NCBI RefSeq assembly: GCF_001511835.1
Contig: NZ_LN997848.1
Span: forward strand, 2,170,001 to 2,234,000
DNA from: Magnetospirillum sp. XM-1
Lineage (GTDB): Bacteria > Pseudomonadota > Alphaproteobacteria > Rhodospirillales > Magnetospirillaceae
Direction of reading: 5' to 3'
DNA length: 64,000 bases
Shown: one piece after another, positions 29,474 to 37,871 of the stretch
Layout: every line of letters begins with the position of its first letter
Position numbering within the stretch: position 1 is the first letter of the stretch
The notes under the pieces: model-generated
Databases searched by the model: none
Told to the model about the DNA's origin: nothing
Seen by the model: the letters and a program-made list of their open reading frames with translations, nothing else
Made by a program: the position numbers and the translations under genes

Positions 29474-29570
29474 TCCTTTGGATCGACAACTGCCTATTAC
29501 AGGCCGATGGTTGCGGTCGGCCCGCAAGCGCGGGTATTGTCCCTTGCGGATTTTGCGAAAGGATCGAGCG

Positions 29571-30605
29571 GTGAGCGCCAGGCCCAAAATCGTGGTGGTG
29601 TTCAACCAGAAGGGCGGCATCGGCAAGACCACCACCAGCGTCAATCTGGCGGTCTGCCTGGCCGAACTGGGGCGCAAGGTCATCCTGATCGACCTGGACG
29701 CCCAATCCAACGCCTCGACCAGCGTCGGGCTGACCTCGCCGGCGGCCACCGGCGCCTACCAGCTGCTGCGCGGCGAGGTGGACGTGGCCCACGCCTCTCG
29801 CCCCACCCCTTATCCCAACCTGCGCCTCGTCGCCGGTTCCGACGACCTGTCGTGGGCCGACGTGGAGATCGCCGTCAAGCCCGAACCGCAATACGTGCTG
29901 GAGCGCGCCCTGGAAACCACGCCTTCCGACGTGGACGTGGTGGTGGTCGATTGCCCGCCCGCCTTCGGCATCCTGTCGGTCAACGCGGCGGTGGCTGCCG
30001 ACGCGGTGATCCTGCCGGTGGTGCCGGCGCCGCTGGCGCTCGACGGCCTGCACAAGGCGTGGTGGAACATCCAGCGGGTGCGCACCCATTTCAACCGTGA
30101 ACTGGACACCATGGGCATCCTGTTCACCATGACCGAGGACAGCGACGTCATGCACCGCATCACCGATGCGGTGGTCGCCTCGTTCGGCGGCCGGGTGCTT
30201 CCCGTCAGGGTGCCGCGCGACATGAAGGTGGTGGAAGCGGCGGCCCGCGACCTGCCGCTGGTCATCCTGGAGCCCGAAAGCCCGGCGGCCAGGGCCTATG
30301 TCCATTTGGCCGATTTCGTCGACGCCCACATGCTGGAGCCGCGCCCGCCTGCCGCCGCGCGACCGGCGGCCGGGATGCGGTCGGACGGGGAGGAGGACGA
30401 GGAGTTGCCCCCCGTGCGTCCATCGCCGCCGCTCGAACCCGGGCCGCAGCCTGGTCCCAACTGGGACCAGCAACTGGACGAGAGCGTCGATCTTCTGCCC
30501 GAGGTTTCCAATCTGCGCTGGAAGATCGGCGTCGGGATCATGGCGATCCTGCTGGGCTTCTGCCTGGGCTACGCCTTCGGCCGCTGGATGTATTTCGTCC
30601 CTTGA
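29571..30605 (+). CDS. ParA/Soj-like ATPase with C-terminal membrane anchor
   Basis: A 344-residue protein starting at GTG 29571 (AAAGGA 8 nt upstream). The deviant Walker A KGGIGKTTT lies about residues 14-22, Walker A' DLDAQSNAST follows, and the switch/Walker B region is VVVVDCPPAFGIL. The ATPase ends near 255. A Pro/Glu-rich linker (about 260-310) then leads to a hydrophobic C-terminal helix (IGVGIMAILLGFCLGYAFG). ParA proteins usually shuttle between nucleoid and cytosol, so a C-terminal tail anchor is unusual and suggests positioning of something at the membrane. No parB is adjacent. The stop is 1 nt from that of a convergent microprotein gene. Confidence 0.87.
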   Translation: MSARPKIVVVFNQKGGIGKTTTSVNLAVCLAELGRKVILIDLDAQSNASTSVGLTSPAATGAYQLLRGEVDVAHASRPTPYPNLRLVAGSDDLSWADVEIAVKPEPQYVLERALETTPSDVDVVVVDCPPAFGILSVNAAVAADAVILPVVPAPLALDGLHKAWWNIQRVRTHFNRELDTMGILFTMTEDSDVMHRITDAVVASFGGRVLPVRVPRDMKVVEAAARDLPLVILEPESPAARAYVHLADFVDAHMLEPRPPAAARPAAGMRSDGEEDEELPPVRPSPPLEPGPQPGPNWDQQLDESVDLLPEVSNLRWKIGVGIMAILLGFCLGYAFGRWMYFVP

Positions 30606-30606
30606 G

Positions 30607-30744
30607 TCACCCTTCCAGCAGGGTGATGCCGGCGGCCAGGGCCAGGGTGAAACTTGCGCCTACCGCCAGCAGATAGGCGGCCTGCGCCGCGCCTTGCCAC
30701 AGCTTGGCGGGGAAAACCTTAGCAGAATTGTCGGAATTACGCAT
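30607..30744 (-). CDS. 45-residue single-pass membrane microprotein
   Basis: Read directly from the minus strand: MRNSDNSAKVFPAKLWQGAA, then a hydrophobic helix (about residues 22-43, ending GITLLEG) and TGA. The start codon has a near-perfect Shine-Dalgarno GAGGAGG five nt upstream, which is strong support for a real gene. No family is recognised. It is convergent with the tail-anchored ParA-like gene (1 nt between stops) and lies downstream of the histidine kinase transcribed in the same direction. Confidence 0.75.
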   Translation of the reverse strand: MRNSDNSAKVFPAKLWQGAAQAAYLLAVGASFTLALAAGITLLEG

Positions 30745-30814
30745 GCGTGCCTCCTCTGAGCGGGTGTCGTTGAGGAAGAATATCCGAGCGTGCGAGTTTG
30801 GTATTTGACTTTGG

Positions 30815-32218
30815 TTAGGCGAGAATGCGCGAAGGGGGCAGCATCACCGTGATGCTGGTTCCCTTGCCCGGCGCGCTGTTCAGGGCGACGCTGCCGCCAT
30901 GGGCTTCGACGAAGTGGCGTACGATGGCCAGCCCCAGGCCCGATCCCTGGTGGCGTCGCGACAGGGAGGAATCCGCCTGGTAGAAGGCCTGCCAGACCTT
31001 GGCGTGATGCTCGGGGGCGATGCCGATGCCGGTGTCGCTCACCGTCATTTCGATGCCTTCGGGGCGCTGGTGGGCGGCAATGGTCACCGTGCCGGGGCCG
31101 GGGGTGAACTTGAGGGCGTTACCGGTCAGGTTGAGCAGGATCTGGCGGATGCGCCTGGGGTCGAGGCGCATGGGCGGCAGAGCAGGGGGAATGTCCACCA
31201 CCAGATTGACGCCGGTGACGGCGGCCTTGTGCTCCAGCAGGCGGGAGGTGCCGCGGATCAGGTCGGCCAGGTCGGCCTCGTCCTCGTCCAGCTCGGTGCG
31301 TCCCGCCTCGATCCGCGACACGTCGAGGATATCCTCGATCAGGGCCTGCAGATGCAGTCCGGCGGAATGGATGAGATCCATGTATTCCAGATAGCGGTTG
31401 AGATCCATGGTGCCGACCGCGCCGGCCAGGGCGGCTTCGGAAAAGCCGATCACCGCGTTGAGGGGCGTGCGCAGTTCGTGGCTGACGGTGGCCAGGAACT
31501 GGGACTTGGCCCGGTTGGCGGCCTCGGCCTCCTGCTTGGCGGAGATCAGCGCGGCCTCGGCCCATTTGCGTTGGGTGATGTCGCGGCCTTCGGGCACGAT
31601 GAACAGGATGTTGCCGTCGTGATCGGGCACCGGCTTCAACGAGAAATCCACATAGGCGATGCCGCCGCCGGCGTCCACATGGGTGGTCTCGAAGCGCACG
31701 AATTCGCCTTCCGCCGCCCGGCCGATGCCGTCGCGCAGCAGGGCCCGCTCATCGGGCGAGTGCTCCCACCAGGGCGTCTCGGCGAAGTGCATGCCCAGCA
31801 CCGGCGCGATGGAATCCAGGCCGATGAAGGCCAGCGCCGTGCGGTTGGCGTCCAGCAGCCGGCCGTCGGGGGACAGCAGGCCGATGAATTCGAAGGTGTT
31901 CTCGATGATCGCCCGCATTTCCACGTTGACGCGCAGGCTGTCGCGCAGCCGGGTCTCCGCTTCGGGGGCGAGCTCGACCAGAACCTGGCCGCCGGGCAGG
32001 GGGGTGTGGGAGGAATCGGGGCCATCCACCCAGTCGGGGCGTGTCCCGACCATGCGGCTTTCCGGAACGCCCAGGGCCCGCGACAGTGTTTCGCCCACAT
32101 GGGTCAGATTGCCGTCCGGACCAAGGATGGCCAAGGCGCGCGGCGAGTTGGCAAAGGTGCCATGGGCGGCATGTGTCAAAATCGGCGATCCCCATACGAC
32201 GACCGTCAATTGTCGCAT
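30815..32218 (-). CDS. PAS-domain sensor histidine kinase
   Basis: A 467-residue kinase without clear membrane segments. A divergent N-terminal region is followed by a PAS domain (about residues 100-215: [32 protein letters not shown]), HisKA with [16 protein letters not shown] (phospho-His about 243), and a HATPase domain with [18 protein letters not shown] and GSGLGLAIV. No receiver domain or partner regulator is adjacent, so the output is unknown. The gap to rimO on the same strand is 36 nt, so the two may be co-transcribed. Confidence 0.9.
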   Translation of the reverse strand: MRQLTVVVWGSPILTHAAHGTFANSPRALAILGPDGNLTHVGETLSRALGVPESRMVGTRPDWVDGPDSSHTPLPGGQVLVELAPEAETRLRDSLRVNVEMRAIIENTFEFIGLLSPDGRLLDANRTALAFIGLDSIAPVLGMHFAETPWWEHSPDERALLRDGIGRAAEGEFVRFETTHVDAGGGIAYVDFSLKPVPDHDGNILFIVPEGRDITQRKWAEAALISAKQEAEAANRAKSQFLATVSHELRTPLNAVIGFSEAALAGAVGTMDLNRYLEYMDLIHSAGLHLQALIEDILDVSRIEAGRTELDEDEADLADLIRGTSRLLEHKAAVTGVNLVVDIPPALPPMRLDPRRIRQILLNLTGNALKFTPGPGTVTIAAHQRPEGIEMTVSDTGIGIAPEHHAKVWQAFYQADSSLSRRHQGSGLGLAIVRHFVEAHGGSVALNSAPGKGTSITVMLPPSRILA

Positions 32219-32254
32219 GGGGCGATAAAATCGTGAAACTGAATAAGGTATAAT

Positions 32255-33604
32255 TTAGGGGCGGCGCGGACGGGGCGGGGGCAGGCGTTCCACCACCTCG
32301 CCCCAGACGTCGTAATCCTCGGCCGCTTCCACCTCGACGATCACCAGATCGCCCGGCACCAGATCGGTCTCGCCGTTCATGAACACCGCGCCGTCCACTT
32401 CGGGGCTGTCGGCCTTGGAGCGGCCGATGGCGCCTTCCTCGTCCACCTCGTCGACGATGACCTCGATGCGGGTGCCTTCTTTGGCGGCGCCGCGCTCGTC
32501 GGCGATCTGGCGGGCGGCCTCCATGAAGCGCTGGTGGCGTTCCTCCTTGACGTCCTCGTCCACCTGATCGGCGAAGGCGTTGGACGGCGCGCCCTTGACG
32601 TCCTCGTACTTGAAGCAGCCGACCCGGTCCAGCTGGGCGTCCTCCAGCCATTCCAGCAGCGCTTCGAAATCGTCGTCGGTCTCGCCGGGGAAGCCGACGA
32701 TGAAGGTCGAGCGAAGGGTCAGGTCGGGGCAGGTCTCGCGCCACGAGCGGATACGGCCCAGCACCTTTTCCTGGTTGGCCGGGCGGCGCATGGACTTCAG
32801 CACGTTGGGGCTGGCGTGCTGGAACGGGATGTCCAGGTAGGGAAGGATCTTGCCTTCGGCCATCAGCGGAATGATCTCGTCCACATGGGGATAGGGATAG
32901 ACGTAGTGCATGCGGATCCAGATCCCCAGCTCGCCCAGGGCGCCGGCCAGATCGGTGAGGTGGGCGCGTAACGGTCGGCCGCGCCAGCTGCTTTCCGCAT
33001 GCTTGAGGTCCAGGCCGTAGGCGCTGGTATCCTGGCTGATGACCAGCAATTCGCGCACCCCCGATTCGGCCAGGCGTTCGGCCTCGCCTAGCACGTCGGC
33101 GGCGGAGCGGCTGACCAGCGGGCCGCGGATGTCGGGGATGATGCAGAACGAGCAGCTGTTGTTGCAGCCCTCGGAAATCTTCAGATAGGCATAGTGGTGT
33201 GGCGTCAGGTGCAGGCCCTCGGGGGGCACCAGCGACAGCTTGGGGTCGTGCAGCGGCGGCACGGTGGCGTGCACCGCCTCGACCACCGCCTGGTACTGGT
33301 GCGGGCCGCTGACCGCCAGCACCGAGGGGTGGGCGCTTCGGATGGCCTTCTCGTCGCCGCCCATGCAGCCGGTGACGATCACCTTGCCGTTCTCGGCGAT
33401 GGCCTCGCCGATGGCTTCCAGCGATTCGGCCCGCGCCGAGTCCAGGAAGCCGCAGGTGTTGACGATCACCACGTCGGCCCCGTCGTACTCGCCGGTGATG
33501 TCGTAGCCCTCGGCCCGAAGCTTGGTCAGGATGCGCTCGGAATCCACCAGGGCCTTGGAGCAGCCGAGGCTGACGATGCCAACCTTGGGATTCGTCTTGG
33601 TCAT
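32255..33604 (-). CDS. rimO: Ribosomal protein S12 methylthiotransferase
   Basis: A 449-residue radical-SAM enzyme that adds a methylthio group to the conserved aspartate of ribosomal protein S12. The N-terminal UPF0004 domain has its three cluster cysteines in [21 protein letters not shown] and VTGCMGG. The radical-SAM cluster motif is CNNSCSFC, and a C-terminal TRAM domain follows ([36 protein letters not shown]). The sequence start and length fit RimO rather than the related MiaB. Confidence 0.97.
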   Translation of the reverse strand: MTKTNPKVGIVSLGCSKALVDSERILTKLRAEGYDITGEYDGADVVIVNTCGFLDSARAESLEAIGEAIAENGKVIVTGCMGGDEKAIRSAHPSVLAVSGPHQYQAVVEAVHATVPPLHDPKLSLVPPEGLHLTPHHYAYLKISEGCNNSCSFCIIPDIRGPLVSRSAADVLGEAERLAESGVRELLVISQDTSAYGLDLKHAESSWRGRPLRAHLTDLAGALGELGIWIRMHYVYPYPHVDEIIPLMAEGKILPYLDIPFQHASPNVLKSMRRPANQEKVLGRIRSWRETCPDLTLRSTFIVGFPGETDDDFEALLEWLEDAQLDRVGCFKYEDVKGAPSNAFADQVDEDVKEERHQRFMEAARQIADERGAAKEGTRIEVIVDEVDEEGAIGRSKADSPEVDGAVFMNGETDLVPGDLVIVEVEAAEDYDVWGEVVERLPPPRPRRP

Positions 33605-33760
33605 GGGGATCCGCGCTTGTCTTGAGGAATTCGCCGTGACTTAGCGGAAATCCCGGGGGAAAAGCAAGCGTCGCGCCGAATTTTCCATATTTCCTGCAAG
33701 GACATTCGTTTCTTAACAGGATTGCGGAAAGAATGCACAATGGGACAGGAAAGGCGCGAA

Positions 33761-34465
33761 ATGTCCGATCTGTCCCAGGCCCTGTCGCTGGCCGTCGATC
33801 TTGTCGTCTCCTTCGATCCGCAGGTGCTGGGCATCGTGCGGCTGTCGGTGCTGGTGTCCGGGCTGGCGGTGCTGTTGGCCGCCCTGATCGGCCTGCCGCT
33901 GGGGGCCTTGCTGGCGCTGGGGGCGTTTCCCGGGCGCGGCGCGCTGGTGGTGATGCTCAACGCCTTCATGGGATTGCCGCCGGTGGTGGTGGGCCTCGCG
34001 GTCTACCTGCTGCTGTCGCGGGCCGGGCCGCTGGGCGATGCCGGATTGCTGTTCACGCCCGCCGCCATGGTGGTGGCCCAGACTCTTCTGGTCCTGCCCA
34101 TCGTCGCCGCCCTGGCCCGGCAGGTGGTGGCCGATTTGTGGGATGAATACGGCGAGCAGCTGCGCTCGCTGGGCGTGTCGGGTCCGGGACGGATGGCGAC
34201 CTTGCTGTGGGACGGGCGGTTCAGCCTGGCCACCGCCGTGCTGGCCGGATTCGGCCGCGCCGCGGCGGAAGTGGGCGCGGTGATGATCGTCGGCGGCAAC
34301 ATCAAGGGGGTGACGCGCACCATGACCACCACCATCGCGCTGGAGACCAGCAAGGGCGACCTGCCGCTGGCGCTCGGGCTGGGGCTGATCCTCATCGCCC
34401 TGGTGACCGCCGTCAACGCGGCGGTGTTCGTGCTGGGCCAATGGGCGCGGCGGAGGATGGGATGA
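33761..34465 (+). CDS. tupB: Tungstate ABC transporter, permease
   Basis: A 234-residue integral membrane protein of the TupB type, with about five or six helices and the permease coupling loop around LRSLGVSGPGRMATLLW. The block RAAAEVGAVMIVGGNIKGVTR is characteristic of TupB/ModB-like permeases. ATG 33761 has AGGAAAGG 6 nt upstream; two upstream ATGs lack a site. Its 3' end overlaps tupC by 4 nt. It moves tungstate delivered by TupA across the inner membrane. Confidence 0.9.
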   Translation: MSDLSQALSLAVDLVVSFDPQVLGIVRLSVLVSGLAVLLAALIGLPLGALLALGAFPGRGALVVMLNAFMGLPPVVVGLAVYLLLSRAGPLGDAGLLFTPAAMVVAQTLLVLPIVAALARQVVADLWDEYGEQLRSLGVSGPGRMATLLWDGRFSLATAVLAGFGRAAAEVGAVMIVGGNIKGVTRTMTTTIALETSKGDLPLALGLGLILIALVTAVNAAVFVLGQWARRRMG

Positions 34466-35190
34466 GGGCGCCCGACACCATACTGCCGCTGGAACTGGAT
34501 CGGGTCGGTTTCACCGCCGACGGACGGATGCTGCTGGGCGACGTCACCCTGCGGCTGGAGGCGGGGTTGCGCACGGTGATCCTGGGGCCGAACGGGGCGG
34601 GCAAGAGCCTGCTGTTGCGCCTGTGCCACGGCCTGCTGGAGCCCAGCGCCGGCACGATCCGCTGGAGCGCCGCCGCCGACGGCGACGCGCTTCGCCGCCG
34701 CCAGGCCATGGTGTTCCAGCGCCCGGTGCTGCTGCGTCGTTCGGCCATCGCCAATATCCGCTATGTCCTGGCCCTGCGCGGCGTGCCGTGGAGCCGCCGC
34801 CATGCCCAGGCCATGGCGGCGCTGGAGCGCTTCGACCTTGCCCATCTGGCTCCGCGTCCCGCCCGCGTTCTGTCGGGGGGCGAGCAACAGCGCCTGGCCC
34901 TGGCCCGGGCCTGGGCGGCGGGGGCGGAGGTGCTGTTCCTGGACGAGCCCACCTCGTCGCTGGACCCGGCCGCCGCCCTGCAGGTGGAGATGGCGGTGCA
35001 GGAGTTCCACGCCGCCGGGACCAAGGTGGTGATGACCACCCACGATCTCGGCCAGGCCCGCCGCCTGGCCGACGAGGTGGTGTTCCTGTCCCGTGGCCGT
35101 CTGCTGGAACACGCACCGGCGGGGGAATTCTTCAAGGGGCCGAGATCGCCCCAGGCGCGGGCCTTCCTGGCCGGCGAACTGGTCTGCTAA
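34462..35190 (+). CDS. tupC: Tungstate ABC transporter, ATP-binding protein
   Basis: A 242-residue ABC ATPase: Walker A GPNGAGKS (about residues 44-51), Q-loop VFQRPVLL, signature LSGGEQQRLALARA, Walker B LFLDEPTSSLDP, and switch His in TTHDLGQAR. It couples to the permease, with which it shares a 4-nt ATGA overlap. It is short, without the C-terminal regulatory domain found in ModC. Substrate assignment rests on the neighbouring TupA. Confidence 0.9.
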   Translation: MRAPDTILPLELDRVGFTADGRMLLGDVTLRLEAGLRTVILGPNGAGKSLLLRLCHGLLEPSAGTIRWSAAADGDALRRRQAMVFQRPVLLRRSAIANIRYVLALRGVPWSRRHAQAMAALERFDLAHLAPRPARVLSGGEQQRLALARAWAAGAEVLFLDEPTSSLDPAAALQVEMAVQEFHAAGTKVVMTTHDLGQARRLADEVVFLSRGRLLEHAPAGEFFKGPRSPQARAFLAGELVC

Positions 35191-35206
35191 CGTAAGGAGC
35201 CAATCC

Positions 35207-36016
35207 ATGAAACGTCTGCTGCTTGCCGCCCTTGCGGCGCTTTCGCTCGCCGCGTCTTCCGCCGTGGCCGAGGAGCGCTTCATCACCCTGGCGTCCACCA
35301 CCTCGACCGAGCAGTCGGGGCTGTTCGGCCATCTGCTGCCGATGTTCAAGGCCGAGACCGGCATCGAGGTCCGGGTGGTGGCGGTCGGCACCGGACAGGC
35401 GCTGAAGCTGGGCGAGCGCGGCGATGCCGACGCCCTGCTGGTCCATGACCGGGCCGGCGAGGACAAGTTCGTGGCCGAAGGCTATGGCATCGACCGCCGC
35501 GACGTCATGTACAACGACTTCGTGGTGGTGGGCCCGGCCGCCGATCCCGCCGGCATCAAGGGCGGCAAGGACGCCGCCGCCGCCTTCGGCAAGATCGCCG
35601 CCGCCAAGGCGCCCTTCGCGTCGCGCGGCGACGATTCCGGCACCCATCGCAGCGAGTTGCGGCTGTGGAAGAAGGTCGGGGTGGACGTCAAGGCCGGCGG
35701 CACCTGGTACCGCGAGCTGGGGGCCGGCATGGGGCCGACGCTCAACACGGCGGCCGGAATGAACGCCTATGCCCTGGCCGACCGGGGCACCTGGGCCGGC
35801 TTCAAGAACCGTCAGTCGCTGACCATCCTGGTGGAGGGCGACCGCGCCCTGTTCAATCCCTACGGCTCGATTCTGGTCAATCCGGAGAAGCACAGGGGCG
35901 TGAAGGCCGCCGACGCCAAGACCTGGCATCAGTGGCTGACCGGCCCCAAGGGCCAGGCCGCCATCGCCTCGTTCAAGATCGACGGCGAGCAGCTGTTCTT
36001 CGGCGATGCCAAGTAG
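35207..36016 (+). CDS. tupA: Tungstate-binding periplasmic protein
   Basis: A 269-residue secreted protein (signal peptide MKRLLLAALAALSLAASSAVAEE). The mature part begins FITLASTTSTEQSG, the TupA oxyanion-binding loop, and has SRGDDSGTHRSEL, the second binding segment of the TupA family. It is related to PstS-like proteins but of TupA length, with the family block GIDRRDVMYNDFVVVGP. AAGGAG precedes the ATG at 7 nt. Together with tupBC it makes a complete high-affinity tungstate importer, matching the cell's tungsten enzyme at 19851-21701. Confidence 0.92.
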   Translation: MKRLLLAALAALSLAASSAVAEERFITLASTTSTEQSGLFGHLLPMFKAETGIEVRVVAVGTGQALKLGERGDADALLVHDRAGEDKFVAEGYGIDRRDVMYNDFVVVGPAADPAGIKGGKDAAAAFGKIAAAKAPFASRGDDSGTHRSELRLWKKVGVDVKAGGTWYRELGAGMGPTLNTAAGMNAYALADRGTWAGFKNRQSLTILVEGDRALFNPYGSILVNPEKHRGVKAADAKTWHQWLTGPKGQAAIASFKIDGEQLFFGDAK

Positions 36017-36029
36017 AGGGGAGGGGAGC

Positions 36030-36881
36030 ATGAACAGACGAATGTTCCTGGGGGCGGCGATGGGGGCCGTCGGCGCGGCTTCCCTCGCCCAGGCGGCGGA
36101 GCCCGCCGAGGTGGTGCTGCTGGCCAGCACCATCGGTCCCATCGACGCCGGCATCGTGCCCGCCTTGGCCAAGGCCTTCCACGCCCGCACCGGCGTGGTG
36201 GTGCGCTTCGTCGGCGCCGGCACCGGCGCCACCCTGGAGATGTCCAAGCGGGGCGAGTTCGATCTGGTGATGGTTCACGCCCTGTCGCTGGAAAAGAAGT
36301 TCATGGCCGACGGCTTCGGGCTGGACCGCCGCGACGTCATGTACAACGACTTCGTCTTGCTGGGGCCGGCCTCCGACCCGGCCGGCATCAAGGGGATGAG
36401 CGATCCCAAGGCGGCGTTGCGCCGCATTGCCGAGGCCCAGGTCCGCTTCGTGACCCGGGGCGACAATTCCGGCACCCATGTGGCGGAAAAGGTCCTGTGG
36501 GAGAGGGCCGGGCTGCAGCCCCAGGGCGCCTGGTACGAGGTGTTCGAGAAGGGCGCGAGCGGCAATGGCCCCACCCTTCGCCATGCCGACGAGCGCGGCG
36601 CCTACGTGCTGATGGATCGGGCCACCTGGCTGGTGCTGAAGGCCAAGTTGTCGCTGGCGCTGCTGGTGGAGAACCACCCGGACCTGTTCAACTTCATCGC
36701 CGTGATCCGCACCAATCCCGAACGCTTCCCCAAGGCCAACGCCGCCGGGGCTCAGCGCTTCGCCGACTGGCTGGTGGGCGACGAGGCGCAAGGGTTGATC
36801 GCCGAATACGGGCGTGCCGAATACGGCGCCCCGCTGTTCTTCGCCAATGCCGGGTCGAAGGTGCGGCCGCCGGGTCTGTGA
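36030..36881 (+). CDS. Second TupA-like solute-binding protein, divergent ligand loop
   Basis: A 283-residue paralogue of TupA with a twin-Arg-like start (MNRRMFLGAAMGAVGAASLAQAAE); the second arginine pair is weak, so Sec export is also possible. It keeps GLDRRDVMYNDFVLLGPASDP and VTRGDNSGTH. The first anion loop is LASTIGPIDAG instead of LASTTSTEQSG, losing the Thr/Ser side chains that contact tungstate in TupA. It lies 13 nt after tupA with a strong GAGGGGAGGGGAG site. It may bind another oxyanion or a complexed form, using the same TupBC. Confidence 0.8.
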   Translation: MNRRMFLGAAMGAVGAASLAQAAEPAEVVLLASTIGPIDAGIVPALAKAFHARTGVVVRFVGAGTGATLEMSKRGEFDLVMVHALSLEKKFMADGFGLDRRDVMYNDFVLLGPASDPAGIKGMSDPKAALRRIAEAQVRFVTRGDNSGTHVAEKVLWERAGLQPQGAWYEVFEKGASGNGPTLRHADERGAYVLMDRATWLVLKAKLSLALLVENHPDLFNFIAVIRTNPERFPKANAAGAQRFADWLVGDEAQGLIAEYGRAEYGAPLFFANAGSKVRPPGL

Positions 36882-36901
36882 CGGGGGGCTTAGAAGCGAC
36901 A

Positions 36902-36939
36902 AGGGCGGAATCCCCGCGGCTGGCCGGGGATTCCGCCCT
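36902..36939. terminator. Bidirectional terminator hairpin
   Basis: AGGGCGGAATCCCCG (36902-36916) pairs perfectly with CGGGGATTCCGCCCT (36925-36939): 15 bp, 8-nt loop, placed between the convergent tup operon and the small gene at 36956. CTCTTG follows on the plus strand. Confidence 0.85.
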
Positions 36940-36955
36940 CTTGCACTCTGGTCTT

Positions 36956-37150
36956 CTACTGGATGCGCTTCAGCAGGACACGGATGTTGGGGTGGTGGTC
37001 GAAGGGGTCGCGATACCAGGCGACGTCCTTGATCCGGTACCACTTGCCGCTGCGGGTCCTCAGCGCCTTGCCGATGGTCGGGCAGATGTCCGCTTCGAAG
37101 CAGCGGTTGATTTCACTCTTGTCAAATGATTCGTGGATAACGTATCTCAT
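36956..37150 (-). CDS. Small unknown basic protein
   Basis: A 64-residue protein (MRYVIHESFDKSEINRCFEA ... LLKRIQ) with mixed charge, no signal peptide and no membrane helix; two cysteines (in NRCFEADIC) are seven residues apart. I recognise no family. It reads as protein-like and ends just before the convergent terminator, but the ribosome site is poor, so it is a moderate call. Confidence 0.55.
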   Translation of the reverse strand: MRYVIHESFDKSEINRCFEADICPTIGKALRTRSGKWYRIKDVAWYRDPFDHHPNIRVLLKRIQ

Positions 37151-37442
37151 GATGACCCAGCCGTGTTTAAGGTGAACAATTGAGTTTATCCTATATTTCT
37201 ATTTGGCATATGTCCATGATGGTATTCACAGATAAAATTTTACGTAAATTTTTACTATAAATTTTCCTGCCGCCACGGCAATGCCCCCACGAAATCACGG
37301 GGAATCCTCTGTAACGGAAAGTAATTTCGGCACGGCAACGGTTGAAGTTGCTCGGCCGAAGTGTCACCATATTAGGTATGGGCCAAACGCGCGGGCCGTC
37401 GTCGCCACGGCGGCCTGCGGACGATGGTTTGGAGAAAAGCGC
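37151..37442. other. AT-rich intergenic region upstream of the RcdA-like gene
   Basis: A gap of 292 nt, unusually AT-rich for this genome around 37180-37265 (runs such as ATTTTTACTATAAATTTT). It must hold the promoters of the small minus-strand gene and of the RcdA-like gene. An open frame continues upstream from the RcdA-like start, but its composition does not look coding. No hairpin of note is seen. Confidence 0.45.
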
Positions 37443-37844
37443 ATGCCTCAGCCCGCTTTTTTTCGCAGAACCTACGACGAGACCATGACCTTGATGGTCG
37501 AGGCCCGGAACTATCTGGCCTATGCCGAGCGGCGCGAGCGCGAGCGGGTCGGCGGCATGGTCGGCCTGCGCATGAGCTGCGAGGCCATGCGGGTCACCTC
37601 GCGCCTGACCCAGGTGATGGCGTGGCTGATGCTGCAGCGGGCGGTGCATGAGGGCGAGATGGGCGTCGAGGAGACCTTGCGCGACGAATGTCGTCTGTCG
37701 GGGGCGGATGTCTGCCTGGACGAAAGCTTCAACTGCGACGAAACTCTGCCCAATCATCTGCGCAGCCTGATGGACCGTTCCTACCGCCTGTACGTCCGGG
37801 TGGCGCGGCTGGAGGAGATGCTGGTGCAGCGGGTGCTGCATTAG
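37443..37844 (+). CDS. DUF1465/RcdA-like protein
   Basis: A 133-residue all-helical protein (FFRRTYDETMTLMVEARNYL ... MRVTSRLTQVMAWLMLQRAV) of the alphaproteobacterial DUF1465 family. That family includes Caulobacter RcdA, the adaptor that helps ClpXP degrade CtrA during the cell cycle. It is shorter than Caulobacter RcdA, lacking part of the disordered C-terminal tail used to dock cargo. ATG 37443 is preceded by GGAGAAAAG. Cell-cycle function is inferred from the family only. Confidence 0.82.
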   Translation: MPQPAFFRRTYDETMTLMVEARNYLAYAERRERERVGGMVGLRMSCEAMRVTSRLTQVMAWLMLQRAVHEGEMGVEETLRDECRLSGADVCLDESFNCDETLPNHLRSLMDRSYRLYVRVARLEEMLVQRVLH

Positions 37845-37871
37845 GCCGGTGCGATCGGGGGATGGGGCAAG

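Noticed and set aside
33605..33760. ModE/TunR-type operator before the tup operon
   Set aside because: No clear inverted repeat of the known types is visible in this gap, only AT-rich stretches suited to a promoter.
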